64,000 nucleotides of DNA from an uncultured Atopobiaceae bacterium (GCA_934792625.1 CAKVON010000002.1:62001-126000); one strand, 5' to 3'; positions 33,564 through 42,764 are shown, numbered from the stretch's first letter. A program made the numbers and translations. The notes: a model not told the origin generated them from the sequence alone.

Positions 33564-34517
33564 CTACATATCTGAGCCACTACGGGGATGAGCCTGACGA
33601 GCGGCATCCTTGAGACGGCCAATCGAGGTGTGAGTGTAGACCTGTGTTGTAGAAAGGCTCTCATGACCAAGAAGATCTTGGACGCTTCTCAGATCAGCCC
33701 CTCCGTCAAGAAGCTCGGTTGCAAACGTATGCCGCATGGCATGCGGAGAAACGCCCGCCTCGATTCCAATGGCCCGAGCCCTTCTTTCGAATACGGCACG
33801 AAGTGAGGCAGCGCTCATGCCATTTCCCCTCGTTGAGACAAACAACGAGCTCGTCGGAGGCATGCCTCCCTTTCGCTTAGCGATCAACATGGGTCTCCCG
33901 CCAGTCAGATACTCCTCAAAAGAACTGATGGCACGTGGGTACAGCGGAACGATTCTTTGCTTTGACCCTTTTCCAAATAACACCACCTGCTGACGAGCAA
34001 CATCAACGTCCTGGGGACGCAGCGAGGCAATCTCCGAAATTCTCGCACCGCTCGCATACAAAAGCTCGAAGAAGGCTCGGTCCCTGAGGGATACGGGATC
34101 AAGCCCCCCAATTGAACTCACAAGGGATACTGCCTGGTCCTCTGTCAAGATATGCGGAATGGTCTTTGACAGCTTCGGGCTCTCAACAGCTGCAGCCACG
34201 TCTACGGTAGTGACACCAGATTCAACAAGCCATCGATAAAAAGCCCGGATGGCGGAGAGATGCCTGTTGATTGTCCTTTTCGAGTATCGTGCCCGAGACA
34301 GCTCGGTGAGATACGAACGAAGATCCCGATGCGATACCGAGACCCAATCGATTCCAACCCGATTAGCCCAACGCGCATAGGCATCAAGATCAGTCTCGTA
34401 TGCTCGGACAGTGTTGGTTGAAAGGTTTCTCACTTCAGAGAGGTAGCTGACGAACGCCCCAACGGCCTCTTCGCATTTCCGAAAAACACGAGCCGGATCC
34501 GTGATGCCCTCAGTCAT
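33564..34517 (-). CDS. xerC: Tyrosine recombinase XerC/XerD family
   Basis: The 317-residue protein has an N-terminal SAM-like DNA-binding domain (residues 15-100) and a catalytic domain with Arg159 (SGARISE), Lys183 (FGKGSKQR), His259/Arg262 (HAMRH), His285 (LGHESLS) and Tyr294 (QVYTHT). It is complete and likely active. The position next to trmFO matches XerC/CodV of other Gram-positives, so a role in chromosome dimer resolution is favoured over a mobile-element integrase. The start overlaps the trmFO stop by 4 bases. Confidence 0.92.
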   Translation of the reverse strand: MTEGITDPARVFRKCEEAVGAFVSYLSEVRNLSTNTVRAYETDLDAYARWANRVGIDWVSVSHRDLRSYLTELSRARYSKRTINRHLSAIRAFYRWLVESGVTTVDVAAAVESPKLSKTIPHILTEDQAVSLVSSIGGLDPVSLRDRAFFELLYASGARISEIASLRPQDVDVARQQVVLFGKGSKQRIVPLYPRAISSFEEYLTGGRPMLIAKRKGGMPPTSSLFVSTRGNGMSAASLRAVFERRARAIGIEAGVSPHAMRHTFATELLDGGADLRSVQDLLGHESLSTTQVYTHTSIGRLKDAARQAHPRSGSDM

Positions 34518-35869
34518 TCAGATACGCCCCAACTTGGCTTGATACAGCCAAACAAGTCGGACCTCGCAGAGATGTACTCAAGAAGATCTTTCCGTGAGCG
34601 CGCCGAATAGGCGACGTAACGCTCCCTCTTTTTACGCACTGGAGGCTCGAGCGGAGGAAAGATGCCAAAATTGACATGCATCGGTTGATAAGGGCTGGTG
34701 TTTGGGTCAGTCGCATATGCAACAAGCGAACCAAACGCACCCGTGCGCGGCAACGTAAGACGGTTCAGCCCATTAAGGTCGGCATACGTGTTCAACGCGG
34801 CGAATAGCCCAGAGGCAATGGCTTCGGTATATCCCTCGGTGCCAGTAATCTGGCCCGCAAACCTAACACAAGATCCCGGAAGGGCAAAAGTCTCGTCAAG
34901 GGCGCGTGGCGAGTCAACAAACGAATTGCGATGCATGACTCCATATCGGAAAAACTCGGCATTCTCGAGACCGGGAATCATGCGAAACACGCGACGCTGC
35001 TCAGGCCACGTAAGATTAGTCTGGAATCCGACAATGTTATACGCAGCATGGTCGGAGTTTTCAGCACGCAGCTGAACCGCGGCCCACGGACGTCGACCAG
35101 AACGTGGATCAGTAAGGCCCACGGGCTTCATGGCACCAAACCTAAGCGAATCAACCCCCGTTCGCGCGACCTCCTCGGCAGGCTGACAGGCGCAAAACAG
35201 ATCCGTTTGTTCGAACTCTTTAGACACTACGCGCTTTGCGTTTACAAGCTCATGCCAGAAAGCCTCGTACTCGTCACGCTCAAAAGGACAGTTGAGGTAA
35301 TCGCCCGATCCCTGTTCCTCATATCGAGACTGCGAGAACACGATATCCATATCGAGGGTAGCGGCGTCCACAATAGGCGCAGCAGCGTCATAGAAAGAAC
35401 CACGCTCCCCACCAACGCGAGACAGGATGTCCTCAAACAAGCTATCAGAACAGAGTGGGCCAGCAGCTATAACGCAAGGCTCGGGGGGGATCTGGTCTAC
35501 CCTCTCCCGCACGATTTCGATATTGGGATCTTTCTCAACGGCAGCAGTCACCGCGCCAGAAAACCTCTCTCTATCAACAGCAAGAGCCCCGCCCGCAGGA
35601 ACAGAGCATTCAAGAGCTATGGCGAGAAGCTTGCTGCCCATGGCAAGAAGCTCATGCTTCAAAAGGCCTGCGGCACTGTCTTCACGAAGAGACTTCAGGG
35701 AATTGGAACAAACGAGCTCAGCAAAATCAGGCCCATGGTGTGCGGCAGACGCATGAACGGGCCTCTGCTCAAAGAGACGGACTTTCATTCCTCTGGCAGC
35801 GAGTTGCAGGGCGCACTCACTGCCAGCAAGTCCGCCACCGACAATATTGACAACGACTCCGTCAGACAT
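34514..35869 (-). CDS. trmFO: Folate-dependent tRNA (uracil-54-C5) methyltransferase TrmFO
   Basis: TrmFO forms m5U54 in the tRNA T-loop using methylene-THF and FAD. The 451-residue flavoprotein begins with the dinucleotide-binding motif VNIVGGGLAGSECALQLA and has FAELVCSNSLKS, the family hallmark with a cysteine, and CQPAEEVARTG and NFGIFPPLE. In many genomes topA lies between dprA and trmFO; here it does not. Confidence 0.96.
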   Translation of the reverse strand: MSDGVVVNIVGGGLAGSECALQLAARGMKVRLFEQRPVHASAAHHGPDFAELVCSNSLKSLREDSAAGLLKHELLAMGSKLLAIALECSVPAGGALAVDRERFSGAVTAAVEKDPNIEIVRERVDQIPPEPCVIAAGPLCSDSLFEDILSRVGGERGSFYDAAAPIVDAATLDMDIVFSQSRYEEQGSGDYLNCPFERDEYEAFWHELVNAKRVVSKEFEQTDLFCACQPAEEVARTGVDSLRFGAMKPVGLTDPRSGRRPWAAVQLRAENSDHAAYNIVGFQTNLTWPEQRRVFRMIPGLENAEFFRYGVMHRNSFVDSPRALDETFALPGSCVRFAGQITGTEGYTEAIASGLFAALNTYADLNGLNRLTLPRTGAFGSLVAYATDPNTSPYQPMHVNFGIFPPLEPPVRKKRERYVAYSARSRKDLLEYISARSDLFGCIKPSWGVSE

Positions 35870-35887
35870 CCGACTCCCATCAGCTGA

Positions 35888-36805
35888 TTAACAATCCTTC
35901 TCATTTTCCATCAGGAGGGCCTCCCTAGACGCCACGTATCTTCCGTCTGGCAACCTTTCCACAAGGCCACGCGCCTCGTAGTCCGAGAGAGATCTGACCA
36001 CCGTCAGGACATCGGATCCCAATCGCGTCGATATCTCGTCGGCCCTCATGGGGCTGGCAACAAGCGCGGACAGGACGCGACCCCTGTCTGGCGTTTCTGT
36101 TGGGACAATAATCCTTTGCCTTGAAAAATCGAGCGATATGCGTGATTCCAGCGATAGCTCATCAACGATTACGGCAGCGCCTTGTTCAATCAGCTGATTT
36201 GTGCCGCGAGACTCCGGGGAGAATATTGAACCTGGAACCGAGTAGACATTTCTGCCGAGCGCATCTGCCTCCTGGGCAGTCCCGAATGTTCCAGACGGAA
36301 CTCCCGCCTCGGTAACAATCAAGCTTGTGCACAAAGCTGCAATCGCACGATTGCGCTTCGGAAAAGCATATCGCCTGGGCGGAGTGCCCCACTTTTCAAA
36401 TGAAATGACCGCTCCCCCACGCCTTGAAGCCTCTAGAAACACGTCTTCTGATGACCGGGGATATATCACGTCTGCGCCACACCCAGAAATCACGATGACA
36501 TTTCCCCCAGCGGACATAGCGGCCCTGCATGCCGCCGCATCGCAACCCATGGCACCACCAGAAACGACCACAACGCCGCATTCGGCCGCAATCCTTCCAG
36601 CCATCTCCGCCGCGGCAAGACCATATGGGGTGGCCCGCCGAGCCCCTATCACCGCGAGGCATGGCTCAAGCAGAACCGAACGCGAGCCAATGCCATAAAT
36701 CCTGTCCATGCCATTAGGCAAACACTCAAACGATTGCGGCCAGCCCTCTTCTCCGCATCCAATTTCAAACATCTCCCCCTTTATCTCGCATGCCTGCAAG
36801 CTCAT
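35888..36805 (-). CDS. dprA: DNA-processing protein DprA
   Basis: DprA loads RecA on single-stranded DNA during natural transformation. The 305-residue protein has a Rossmann core with IGARRATPYGL, VVSGGAMGCDAAA and PRRYAFPKRNRAIAAL, then a C-terminal winged helix (residues about 245-290, GRVLSALVASPMRADEIS). There is no N-terminal SAM domain as in some homologues; the first 45 residues are unlike the family. It overlaps comM by 4 bases. The comM-dprA-trmFO-xerC block looks lower in GC than its neighbours. Confidence 0.94.
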   Translation of the reverse strand: MSLQACEIKGEMFEIGCGEEGWPQSFECLPNGMDRIYGIGSRSVLLEPCLAVIGARRATPYGLAAAEMAGRIAAECGVVVVSGGAMGCDAAACRAAMSAGGNVIVISGCGADVIYPRSSEDVFLEASRRGGAVISFEKWGTPPRRYAFPKRNRAIAALCTSLIVTEAGVPSGTFGTAQEADALGRNVYSVPGSIFSPESRGTNQLIEQGAAVIVDELSLESRISLDFSRQRIIVPTETPDRGRVLSALVASPMRADEISTRLGSDVLTVVRSLSDYEARGLVERLPDGRYVASREALLMENEKDC

Positions 36806-38310
36806 ACGGAATCACCCCCTCTGTTCCTATAGGCAACCGCCTCAGCAACTTCATCGGGTAATACAAACTCGTGCTCAGCAAGGTCCGCAATCGTTCTTGC
36901 GACAGAGGCGCAGCGAATGATTCCACGCCCGCCAAGGCAAAGGCCGGCAGCCATGGACTCCAGGGCTCTCTTAGCTTGGTCAGAAAATGACTCGAATAGG
37001 TCATTCTCATCATCCAAACGAGATTCTCTCCATTCACGGAACAGAAGACCAGATTGAACCATCTCACGCATTGCATCGCTACTGGTACCTCCACCTCCCC
37101 GCACCACCTCACGTGACGAAGGACGGCCTACATCTATGCGCAAGTCGATTCTGTCTCGCAGAGGGCCACCAATTCTTCCTGCATAGCGTTCGACCTCGCC
37201 TGGTGAACACTTGCAAGCTCTACCCGGATCCCCTAGATGTCCACAAGGGCATGGATTTGCCGCAGCGACCAACAAGAAATCGCATGGGAACGAATAGACA
37301 CCGTCCACCCGCACGATTCGAACCTCATGCTCCTCAAGGGGTTGCCTAAGGCCCTGCAAGGCGTTTCTCGACATCTCTGGCATCTCATCTAGAAATAACA
37401 CCCCTTTGTGAGCCAGAGAGACCTCACCAGGGAGTACGGGTCTCCCACCTCCGAGGAGGCCAGCCATCGATGCCGAATGGTGCGGCGACCTGAAGGGACG
37501 CAGTCCCTTCGAAATCTCCTCACTTGGAAGACCACACACCGAATGAATCAACATCGTCTCAAGTCGTTCCGTATCCGTAAGGGAAGGCATGATTCCAGGA
37601 AGTCTTCTCGCGAGCATGGTCTTTCCCGTTCCAGGAGGTCCGACCATCAACAGGCCATGCTTGCCAGTCGCACTAATCACCATCACTCGCTTGGCAATTT
37701 CCTGGTCAGCGACGTCTGCAAAGTCGACAATTTCCCCTGAAGCGTCGAACTGCGCCGACCGCAAAACCTTTCGAGCGCGCTCGAGACTCATGGGCCTTCT
37801 GCTACCTAGAAGATCTCTAAGCGAAGACAGGCCCCAAGAAGGGAGGCTTTCGCCAGCAATGCAGGAGTCGTCTGCGGAACAGGGTAGGAGGCCTAGTTCG
37901 CGTGCCAAAAGCGCATATGCGATCGAACCGCGAACGGGCCGGACCGATCCGTCCAATGCAAGCTCCCCGAACAACAGCGTCCCATCAAGGCGCTCATGCG
38001 GAACTTGCCCCGTTGCGCATAGAATAGCCGCTGCAATTGGAAGGTCAAAAGCTGTTCCGCTCTTTTTCATATCCGCGGGGGCAAGATTCACGGTTACATG
38101 AAGCCTGGGGATCTCAAACCCACACGAAGCGATTGCGCACCTGATGCGCGATCTTGCCTCGAGAACAGCCCCATCTGGCATTCCAACGATAGTAAGTCCT
38201 GGTATGCCTCCAGATAGGCTTATTTCGACGGAAACCGGAAGGGCCTCAATGCCTCGAAGGTTAGCCGTGTTCACAGGGACCCTGCCCATGCCGTCAACTA
38301 CTCGTCCCAT
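36802..38310 (-). CDS. comM: ComM/YifB-family AAA+ Mg-chelatase-like ATPase
   Basis: The 502-residue hexameric helicase-type ATPase promotes branch migration during integration of transforming DNA (shown for ComM). It has the N-terminal Lon-like domain (IPGLTIVGMPDGAVLEARSR), Walker A GPPGTGKT at 224-231, FRSPHHSAS, a CPCGHLGDPGRACKC insertion, and a C-terminal domain. The 38310 start overlaps yraN by 13 bases; an ATG at 38289 would be closer to the family N-terminus. Placed with dprA it suggests a transformation role. Confidence 0.93.
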   Translation of the reverse strand: MGRVVDGMGRVPVNTANLRGIEALPVSVEISLSGGIPGLTIVGMPDGAVLEARSRIRCAIASCGFEIPRLHVTVNLAPADMKKSGTAFDLPIAAAILCATGQVPHERLDGTLLFGELALDGSVRPVRGSIAYALLARELGLLPCSADDSCIAGESLPSWGLSSLRDLLGSRRPMSLERARKVLRSAQFDASGEIVDFADVADQEIAKRVMVISATGKHGLLMVGPPGTGKTMLARRLPGIMPSLTDTERLETMLIHSVCGLPSEEISKGLRPFRSPHHSASMAGLLGGGRPVLPGEVSLAHKGVLFLDEMPEMSRNALQGLRQPLEEHEVRIVRVDGVYSFPCDFLLVAAANPCPCGHLGDPGRACKCSPGEVERYAGRIGGPLRDRIDLRIDVGRPSSREVVRGGGGTSSDAMREMVQSGLLFREWRESRLDDENDLFESFSDQAKRALESMAAGLCLGGRGIIRCASVARTIADLAEHEFVLPDEVAEAVAYRNRGGDSV

Positions 38311-38996
38311 GAGAATGCAGAGACAAGGTGACGAAGTCGAGCTGTTTTCTCGCCAATGATGTTCAGGGCGATGACGTCAAATCTGATCGACTCGCACTCA
38401 GGATGCAAGGCAAGGTACATCAGCGCAAGACGACGATACCTGAGCTGCTTCCTTCGGTCGACGGCAAGCTCTGGCATCTGATTGGCCTCTTCGAGAGCTA
38501 GCCTTGTCTTAACCTCGACGAGGACGACGGAAGACCTATCGTTGGAACACTCCCCTTCCTTCGGGGCAATGGCGACAATGTCAGCTTCGCCAATCTTGGT
38601 ACGCCAGTTTCTCTCGAGAATCGTATATCCCCTGCGGACGAGATACGAAGCAGCCAGTCGCTCTCCCTCACGCCCAATTTCCCGAGACGTGTACTCCTTC
38701 ACCGACTTGTCGTAGAGCCTTTGGCCACCAAACTCCCCCGAAGGCTGCGGCTCACAGGGACGCGCCGGAGGGATGTCGTCAACATCACGATCAAAAGCCC
38801 CTCCAGGCTGACACATGCCTTCTACCTCAGAGGCAAACGCGTCGTTCTCCTGTTCGAGCGTTCGCGTCCCATCAGGCTCATCCTCGACTTCAGAATCGAC
38901 AGGTCGTGTAGCCACCATGGCCGAACCCATTGGGGCCTCGACGGGCAAATCCTCAAATGACGTGCCTTCCGCAGTGCTGGAAACCGGATATTCCAT
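38298..38996 (-). CDS. yraN: YraN/UPF0102 nuclease-like protein with long acidic N-terminal extension
   Basis: The C-terminal 125 residues match the YraN family: GREGERLAASYLVRRGYTIL, GEADIVAI and VVLVEVKTR form a PD-(D/E)XK-type nuclease core. The first 105 residues are acidic, low in hydrophobics and probably disordered (EVEDEPDGTRTLEQENDAF), while typical YraN proteins are about 120 residues with no extension. GAGAGGAG lies 5 bases before the ATG, so the long form is credible. An internal start is the alternative. Function is not established. Confidence 0.85.
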   Translation of the reverse strand: MEYPVSSTAEGTSFEDLPVEAPMGSAMVATRPVDSEVEDEPDGTRTLEQENDAFASEVEGMCQPGGAFDRDVDDIPPARPCEPQPSGEFGGQRLYDKSVKEYTSREIGREGERLAASYLVRRGYTILERNWRTKIGEADIVAIAPKEGECSNDRSSVVLVEVKTRLALEEANQMPELAVDRRKQLRYRRLALMYLALHPECESIRFDVIALNIIGEKTARLRHLVSAFSWDE

Positions 38997-39266
38997 TCAT
39001 GCTCCTCTCAACGAACGGGAGACAGAGCATATTGAGGCCATCTAACAGCGTTCCGTGCTTCAACGGTCATCAATCAAACAAGGGACAGGCCAAAGCGATG
39101 ACGATAACCAATGAAGACCAGCTAGATAATGGCGAACCGAAAGGGAGATTCCTTCAGCCGGAATCACAGCATTTGAATTGGAAAACCCACGTTCACCAAA
39201 TCATCTAAATCAGATTGAGTATCATGACGCAAGCGACTCGAAAGGCCATGTCAATCGATGCGGGGA
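38997..39266. other. Intergenic region between rnhB and yraN
   Basis: The 270 bases contain no convincing gene and are AT-richer than the flanks. GATTCC (39147-39152) and GGAATC (39160-39165) form a short hairpin followed on the minus strand by CTCCCTTTC, a weak terminator. A TTGACA occurs near 39250 on the minus strand but has no -10 at a normal distance. Confidence 0.4.
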
Positions 39267-40061
39267 CTAGAAGAGGGTGGGAGTTTCAAGAAAGTTCCCG
39301 CAGAAGCTCGCCCTGTGGATTGGCGTGAGACCGTGGGCCCTAATCGCTGCTATGTGCTCGGCGGAACCATATCCCTTGCATTCAGCCAAGTGATATTCAG
39401 GATACTCAGCGTCATATGAAACCATCAGCGCATCGCGGGAGACCTTTGCGACAATGGAGGCAGCTGCAATGCAGGCAACCTTGGCATCTCCCTTTACGAT
39501 GGTCTTCTCCAAGGGATGGGCATGCACGGGTCGCCCGTCGATAAGAACGGCGTCGGGTTCAACACCTGAATCTTCAATTGCACGCGACATAGCAATCCGA
39601 AGAGAGGCGCTCATACCAACGGCATCGATGCTTTCCGGCTCGATATTCGCGATACCAATTGCAATTGCCTGATCGGCAATTTGCGCGGCAAGGGCCTCTC
39701 TGCGAGCAGGAGATAGCTGTTTTGAATCGTTAATGCCCCAAATGGGAGAATCAGGCTTCAAGGCGACGGCTGCGACGGTGAGGGGACCAGCCAATGCTCC
39801 CCTGCCAACCTCATCGACGCCGATTACGATTCCATCGCCACCAAGCTTCACCATCGTCTCGTACATGCCGATCACTCGATCACGCTCGCTGGCGGCCCTC
39901 TCGTGACGGCGAAGCGCGACGCCGACAGCACGCCTCACCTGAGCGCGCGGATCCTCGGAATATCGCTCACACAGCTCAACAACCTCGTCGAAAGGCGCGT
40001 CGGCAAGAAGGGCGCAAACCTCGCGAGCGGTCGCCGCGTTGACTCGCGTATTGGAAGCCAT
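39267..40061 (-). CDS. rnhB: Ribonuclease HII
   Basis: RNase HII removes ribonucleotides from DNA. The catalytic domain (residues 75-264) has VIGVDEVGRGALAGPL with Asp83 and Glu84, INDSKQLSPARR, AAASIVAKVSRD and GYGSAEHIAA. An N-terminal region of about 75 residues, as in Gram-positive homologues such as Bacillus RnhB, precedes it. GGGAG precedes the ATG at 40061. It lies downstream of the rplS terminator. Confidence 0.96.
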   Translation of the reverse strand: MASNTRVNAATAREVCALLADAPFDEVVELCERYSEDPRAQVRRAVGVALRRHERAASERDRVIGMYETMVKLGGDGIVIGVDEVGRGALAGPLTVAAVALKPDSPIWGINDSKQLSPARREALAAQIADQAIAIGIANIEPESIDAVGMSASLRIAMSRAIEDSGVEPDAVLIDGRPVHAHPLEKTIVKGDAKVACIAAASIVAKVSRDALMVSYDAEYPEYHLAECKGYGSAEHIAAIRAHGLTPIHRASFCGNFLETPTLF

Positions 40062-40115
40062 GATTAATCTCCCATCCAGATTGAGCGTACGAGCTGACAA
40101 AACGCTGGCAGGCAA

Positions 40116-40145
40116 CAAAAAAGGCCGCCCCCTTGAGGACGGCCT
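40116..40145 (-). terminator. Intrinsic terminator after rplS
   Basis: On the minus strand AGGCCG...CGGCCT forms a 9-base stem (one G-U) followed by TTTTTTG, 20 bases after the rplS stop. Confidence 0.9.
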
Positions 40146-40165
40146 CGTTCGAAACGTCTTTGAGC

Positions 40166-40507
40166 CTAACGCTTCTCGGGGATGCGGGCAGCCTTGCCGA
40201 CGCGATCGCGCAGGTAGTAAAGCTTGGCGCGACGAACGTCACCGTGACGAACGACCTCGAGCTTGGCAATCTTCGGGCTGTGAAGCGGGAAGGTGCGCTC
40301 AACGCCAATGCCGAAGGAGATCTTGCGAACCGTGAAGGTCTCGCGGGAGCTGCCACCGCTCAGACGGATGACGTCACCCTGGAAAACCTGGACACGCTCG
40401 CGGTCACCCTCCTTAATGCGGTAGTGAACCTTGACGTTGTCGCCGACCAGAACCGTGGGGATATCCTCACGGAGCTGCTGACGCTCGATAGCGCGAATGT
40501 AGTCCAT
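40166..40507 (-). CDS. rplS: 50S ribosomal protein L19
   Basis: The 113-residue protein begins [20 protein letters not shown] and contains [19 protein letters not shown] and [11 protein letters not shown], diagnostic for L19. It has its own promoter, a leader hairpin and its own terminator. In many bacteria rplS directly follows trmD; here it is 10 kb away, with glyQS, ppsR, ppdK and dgt in between. Confidence 0.98.
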   Translation of the reverse strand: MDYIRAIERQQLREDIPTVLVGDNVKVHYRIKEGDRERVQVFQGDVIRLSGGSSRETFTVRKISFGIGVERTFPLHSPKIAKLEVVRHGDVRRAKLYYLRDRVGKAARIPEKR

Positions 40508-40529
40508 AACCAAATCCTCATCTCTAGAG

Positions 40530-40551
40530 GTGCCGTCGCATATGGCGGCAC
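40530..40551 (-). promoter_or_regulatory. Hairpin in the rplS leader
   Basis: GTGCCG (40530-40535) pairs with CGGCAC (40546-40551) around 10 bases, between promoter and ribosome-binding site. It could be an L19 autoregulatory structure; I cannot match it to a known family. Confidence 0.4.
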
Positions 40552-40573
40552 ATAGGTTTACACACAAGAAAGC

Positions 40574-40602
40574 AGTCTACACGTCCTCAGCAGGAAGAAC
40601 AA
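40574..40602 (-). promoter_or_regulatory. Promoter of rplS
   Basis: The minus strand reads TTGTTC (40597-40602), a 17-base spacer and TAGACT (40574-40579), 67 bases before the ATG. Confidence 0.6.
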
Positions 40603-40623
40603 GGGTGCATTTCGTTTCACCGG

Positions 40624-41574
40624 CTACACACAGAATCCGAAAACAACACCCTGCTTAACGTCGGGAGCGGTGCTGGAATAAGGGTAGCCCGTCTCCATAA
40701 CGTTATAGAAGAAGCGCGCGTCGAGGTTCTCGTAGACGAAATAGAAGGGCGTACGATACGACCAGCTAACGGCCTTGCCATCAAAATTACGAACAAGGGC
40801 TCCATTACCAGGCTCGCGAGGTCCGACACCTGCCGCAGAGAATAGCTGGTACTGGGAGCCTTCGGCATTGGCAACGCTATCGAGCCAGGCGAAGTCCGCA
40901 CCATACTCGTGACTGAACCAATCGATGTCACCACAAACCTCTCGAACGGAAAGAAGCCACAGATCGTCGTCGGTCGTGGTGACGGCAGAGGCATCGCGTG
41001 CCGAGCCCGTATTGTTGGTCGCCTTGCGAACCTTGACGATCGAGCTGGCAAGCTCGTCGGGAAGGTTGTTCTTCTCGTCAGAATTCAACCAAGAACGCAT
41101 TTGGCTGTCCTTCCAGCCACCCGCATTGTCGCCGTTCTCGTTCATAGCCCTCATGGCCACGGCATCGCTCGTCACAAAAGTAAGGCCGGCTTTGCCGGAA
41201 CCGTCAGCGCATTCGTCCGCACGAATGCCAGCAAGACGAACGTGAAAGGAGGCACCATCCTTGCAAGAGACGCAGATCTCGTCGGAAGAAAGGTTTCCGT
41301 CGGCATCGACAAGGCCGTACTGCCTCGCGATCTTAACGGCCTCGCCGTCGGATTTCGCCGCCTTGATCTTTGCCGAGATTTCGGAAACCTTCGCCCAGTC
41401 ATAATCAGCGAGCCTAGTCGCGGCGGCTTGGGTCGATGTCGCGGGCGTGTCGACGGACTCCGCAAGGTTCAGAAAGGGAACTGGGGTCCCAGTTGAAACG
41501 ATATAAACCAAGAGTATGGCCGCGGCGAGCACGACCGAAGCCAACAGGGTGCGAAGCACCTTGAGAAACGTCAC
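40624..41574 (-). CDS. Membrane-anchored protein with DUF6273-like domain
   Basis: The 316-residue protein has a short basic N-terminus and one hydrophobic helix (about 8-27), then an outside domain. The C-terminal 220 residues have the pattern of DUF6273-type domains of gut anaerobes: GGWKDSQMRSWLN, a W-L-L-S-V-REV strand and an ending that repeats aromatic and Gly residues (FYFVYENLDARFFYNV). Function is unknown. The GTG start overlaps the dgt stop by 4 bases (GTGA), so it is coupled to dgt. Confidence 0.75.
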   Translation of the reverse strand: MTFLKVLRTLLASVVLAAAILLVYIVSTGTPVPFLNLAESVDTPATSTQAAATRLADYDWAKVSEISAKIKAAKSDGEAVKIARQYGLVDADGNLSSDEICVSCKDGASFHVRLAGIRADECADGSGKAGLTFVTSDAVAMRAMNENGDNAGGWKDSQMRSWLNSDEKNNLPDELASSIVKVRKATNNTGSARDASAVTTTDDDLWLLSVREVCGDIDWFSHEYGADFAWLDSVANAEGSQYQLFSAAGVGPREPGNGALVRNFDGKAVSWSYRTPFYFVYENLDARFFYNVMETGYPYSSTAPDVKQGVVFGFCV

Positions 41575-42623
41575 AACTGTCCTCCCATTCTCCAGGCCCT
41601 GGGAACCTTAACGTCCTGATAGGTCCTGATTGCGTATCTGTCGGTCATTCCGCTGACGAAATCGGCAACCTGGATCTCGGGCTGGTTGCCGGCATGAACT
41701 CGATACTCGGAAGGCACTTCATCGATATGCTCGACGAAATACCAGAAGAGTTCATAGATCAGCCTGTTTGCCTTCGGCTCTTCCACCTTGGCGTCGCTCT
41801 TCGTGTAGATGTGCCTACCGAGAAAAGCGCGTAGTCCCATCATCGCATTCCAGACAGGATTGGACATGCATATGTCTCCCGAGCGGGCGCTTGCCTCGAC
41901 GACGTCACGAACCATGGTGGAAATACGCTCCGACGCGTTCGATCCAAGCGTCTCCCTAACCTGAACGGGAAGATCTTCCTCACGCAGAAGACCAGCCCGT
42001 TCCGCGTCGTCGACGTCATGCGTGACATAAGCAATCCGATCGGAGATTGCAACGACACGTCCCTCCAACGTCATCGCCTTGCGATCTCCCGTATGGCATT
42101 CAATGCCATCAACAACCTCGCGCGTAAGGTTCAGTCCCCGACCGCCCTTCTCGAGCAAGTCGACGATTCTGACGCTTTGGCAGTTATGACGAAACAAACC
42201 CGCCGAAGCTTGCTCGGTCACGCCCCTGTACTGCGCGATGGCTCGAGACAGGGCATCCTCGCCCGTATGGCCGAATGGAGTATGCCCAAGGTCGTGGCCC
42301 AACCCAATTGCTTCGGTCAGATCCTCGTTCAGGCAAAGGGACCGCGATATGTCTCGGGCAATTTGAGTTACCTCAAGCGAGTGGGTTAAGCGCGTCCTGT
42401 AATGATCACCTTCCGGGGCGAGAAACACCTGCGTCTTGTGGGCCAACCTTCGAAAGCTCTTCGAGTGAAGGATGCGGTCGCGGTCGCGCTGAAAACACGT
42501 ACGGTAGGAGTCGGGTTCCTCGCTGACCAAACGACCAACTGACTCGTCCGAGAAGCACGCATCGCCGCAAAGAACCATATGCTCACGAAGCTCCATGTCG
42601 CGGCGAACAAGAACGTCATCCAT
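41571..42623 (-). CDS. dgt: Deoxyguanosinetriphosphate triphosphohydrolase-like HD protein
   Basis: The 350-residue HD-domain protein hydrolyses dNTPs to nucleosides and triphosphate. RRLAHKTQVF, RLTHSLEVTQIA and GHDLGHTPFGHTGE give the metal-binding HD residues, and RIAYVTHDVDDA is present. The start is ATG 42623 with GGGG upstream, or ATG 42635. In many actinobacteria dnaG and sigA follow dgt; here a DUF6273-like gene does. Confidence 0.92.
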   Translation of the reverse strand: MDDVLVRRDMELREHMVLCGDACFSDESVGRLVSEEPDSYRTCFQRDRDRILHSKSFRRLAHKTQVFLAPEGDHYRTRLTHSLEVTQIARDISRSLCLNEDLTEAIGLGHDLGHTPFGHTGEDALSRAIAQYRGVTEQASAGLFRHNCQSVRIVDLLEKGGRGLNLTREVVDGIECHTGDRKAMTLEGRVVAISDRIAYVTHDVDDAERAGLLREEDLPVQVRETLGSNASERISTMVRDVVEASARSGDICMSNPVWNAMMGLRAFLGRHIYTKSDAKVEEPKANRLIYELFWYFVEHIDEVPSEYRVHAGNQPEIQVADFVSGMTDRYAIRTYQDVKVPRAWRMGGQL

Positions 42624-42694
42624 GACAGGCCCCATCTCTCGCACGCAAGTTTTTCCAAGTCTAGCAAGAAAGTCTTTGGCATAGGCCATCGTGT

Positions 42695-42734
42695 GACTAA
42701 AGGGAGGGCCCACGACACTGCGTGGACCCTCCCT
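42695..42734 (-). terminator. Intrinsic terminator after ppdK
   Basis: The 14-base arms 42701-42714 and 42721-42734 pair with one mismatch and are followed on the minus strand by CTTTAG. Confidence 0.7.
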
Positions 42735-42764
42735 ATGCGTTGCGAAGGCGCTTGGAGTCGGAGC

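Noticed and set aside
33564..34517. Tyrosine recombinase as a phage or island integrase
   Set aside because: No attachment repeats or cargo are nearby and the trmFO-linked position is that of housekeeping XerC.
39225..39256. TTGACA on the minus strand as the yraN-comM promoter
   Set aside because: No -10-like hexamer occurs 16-18 bases downstream; the nearest candidate is about 24 bases away.
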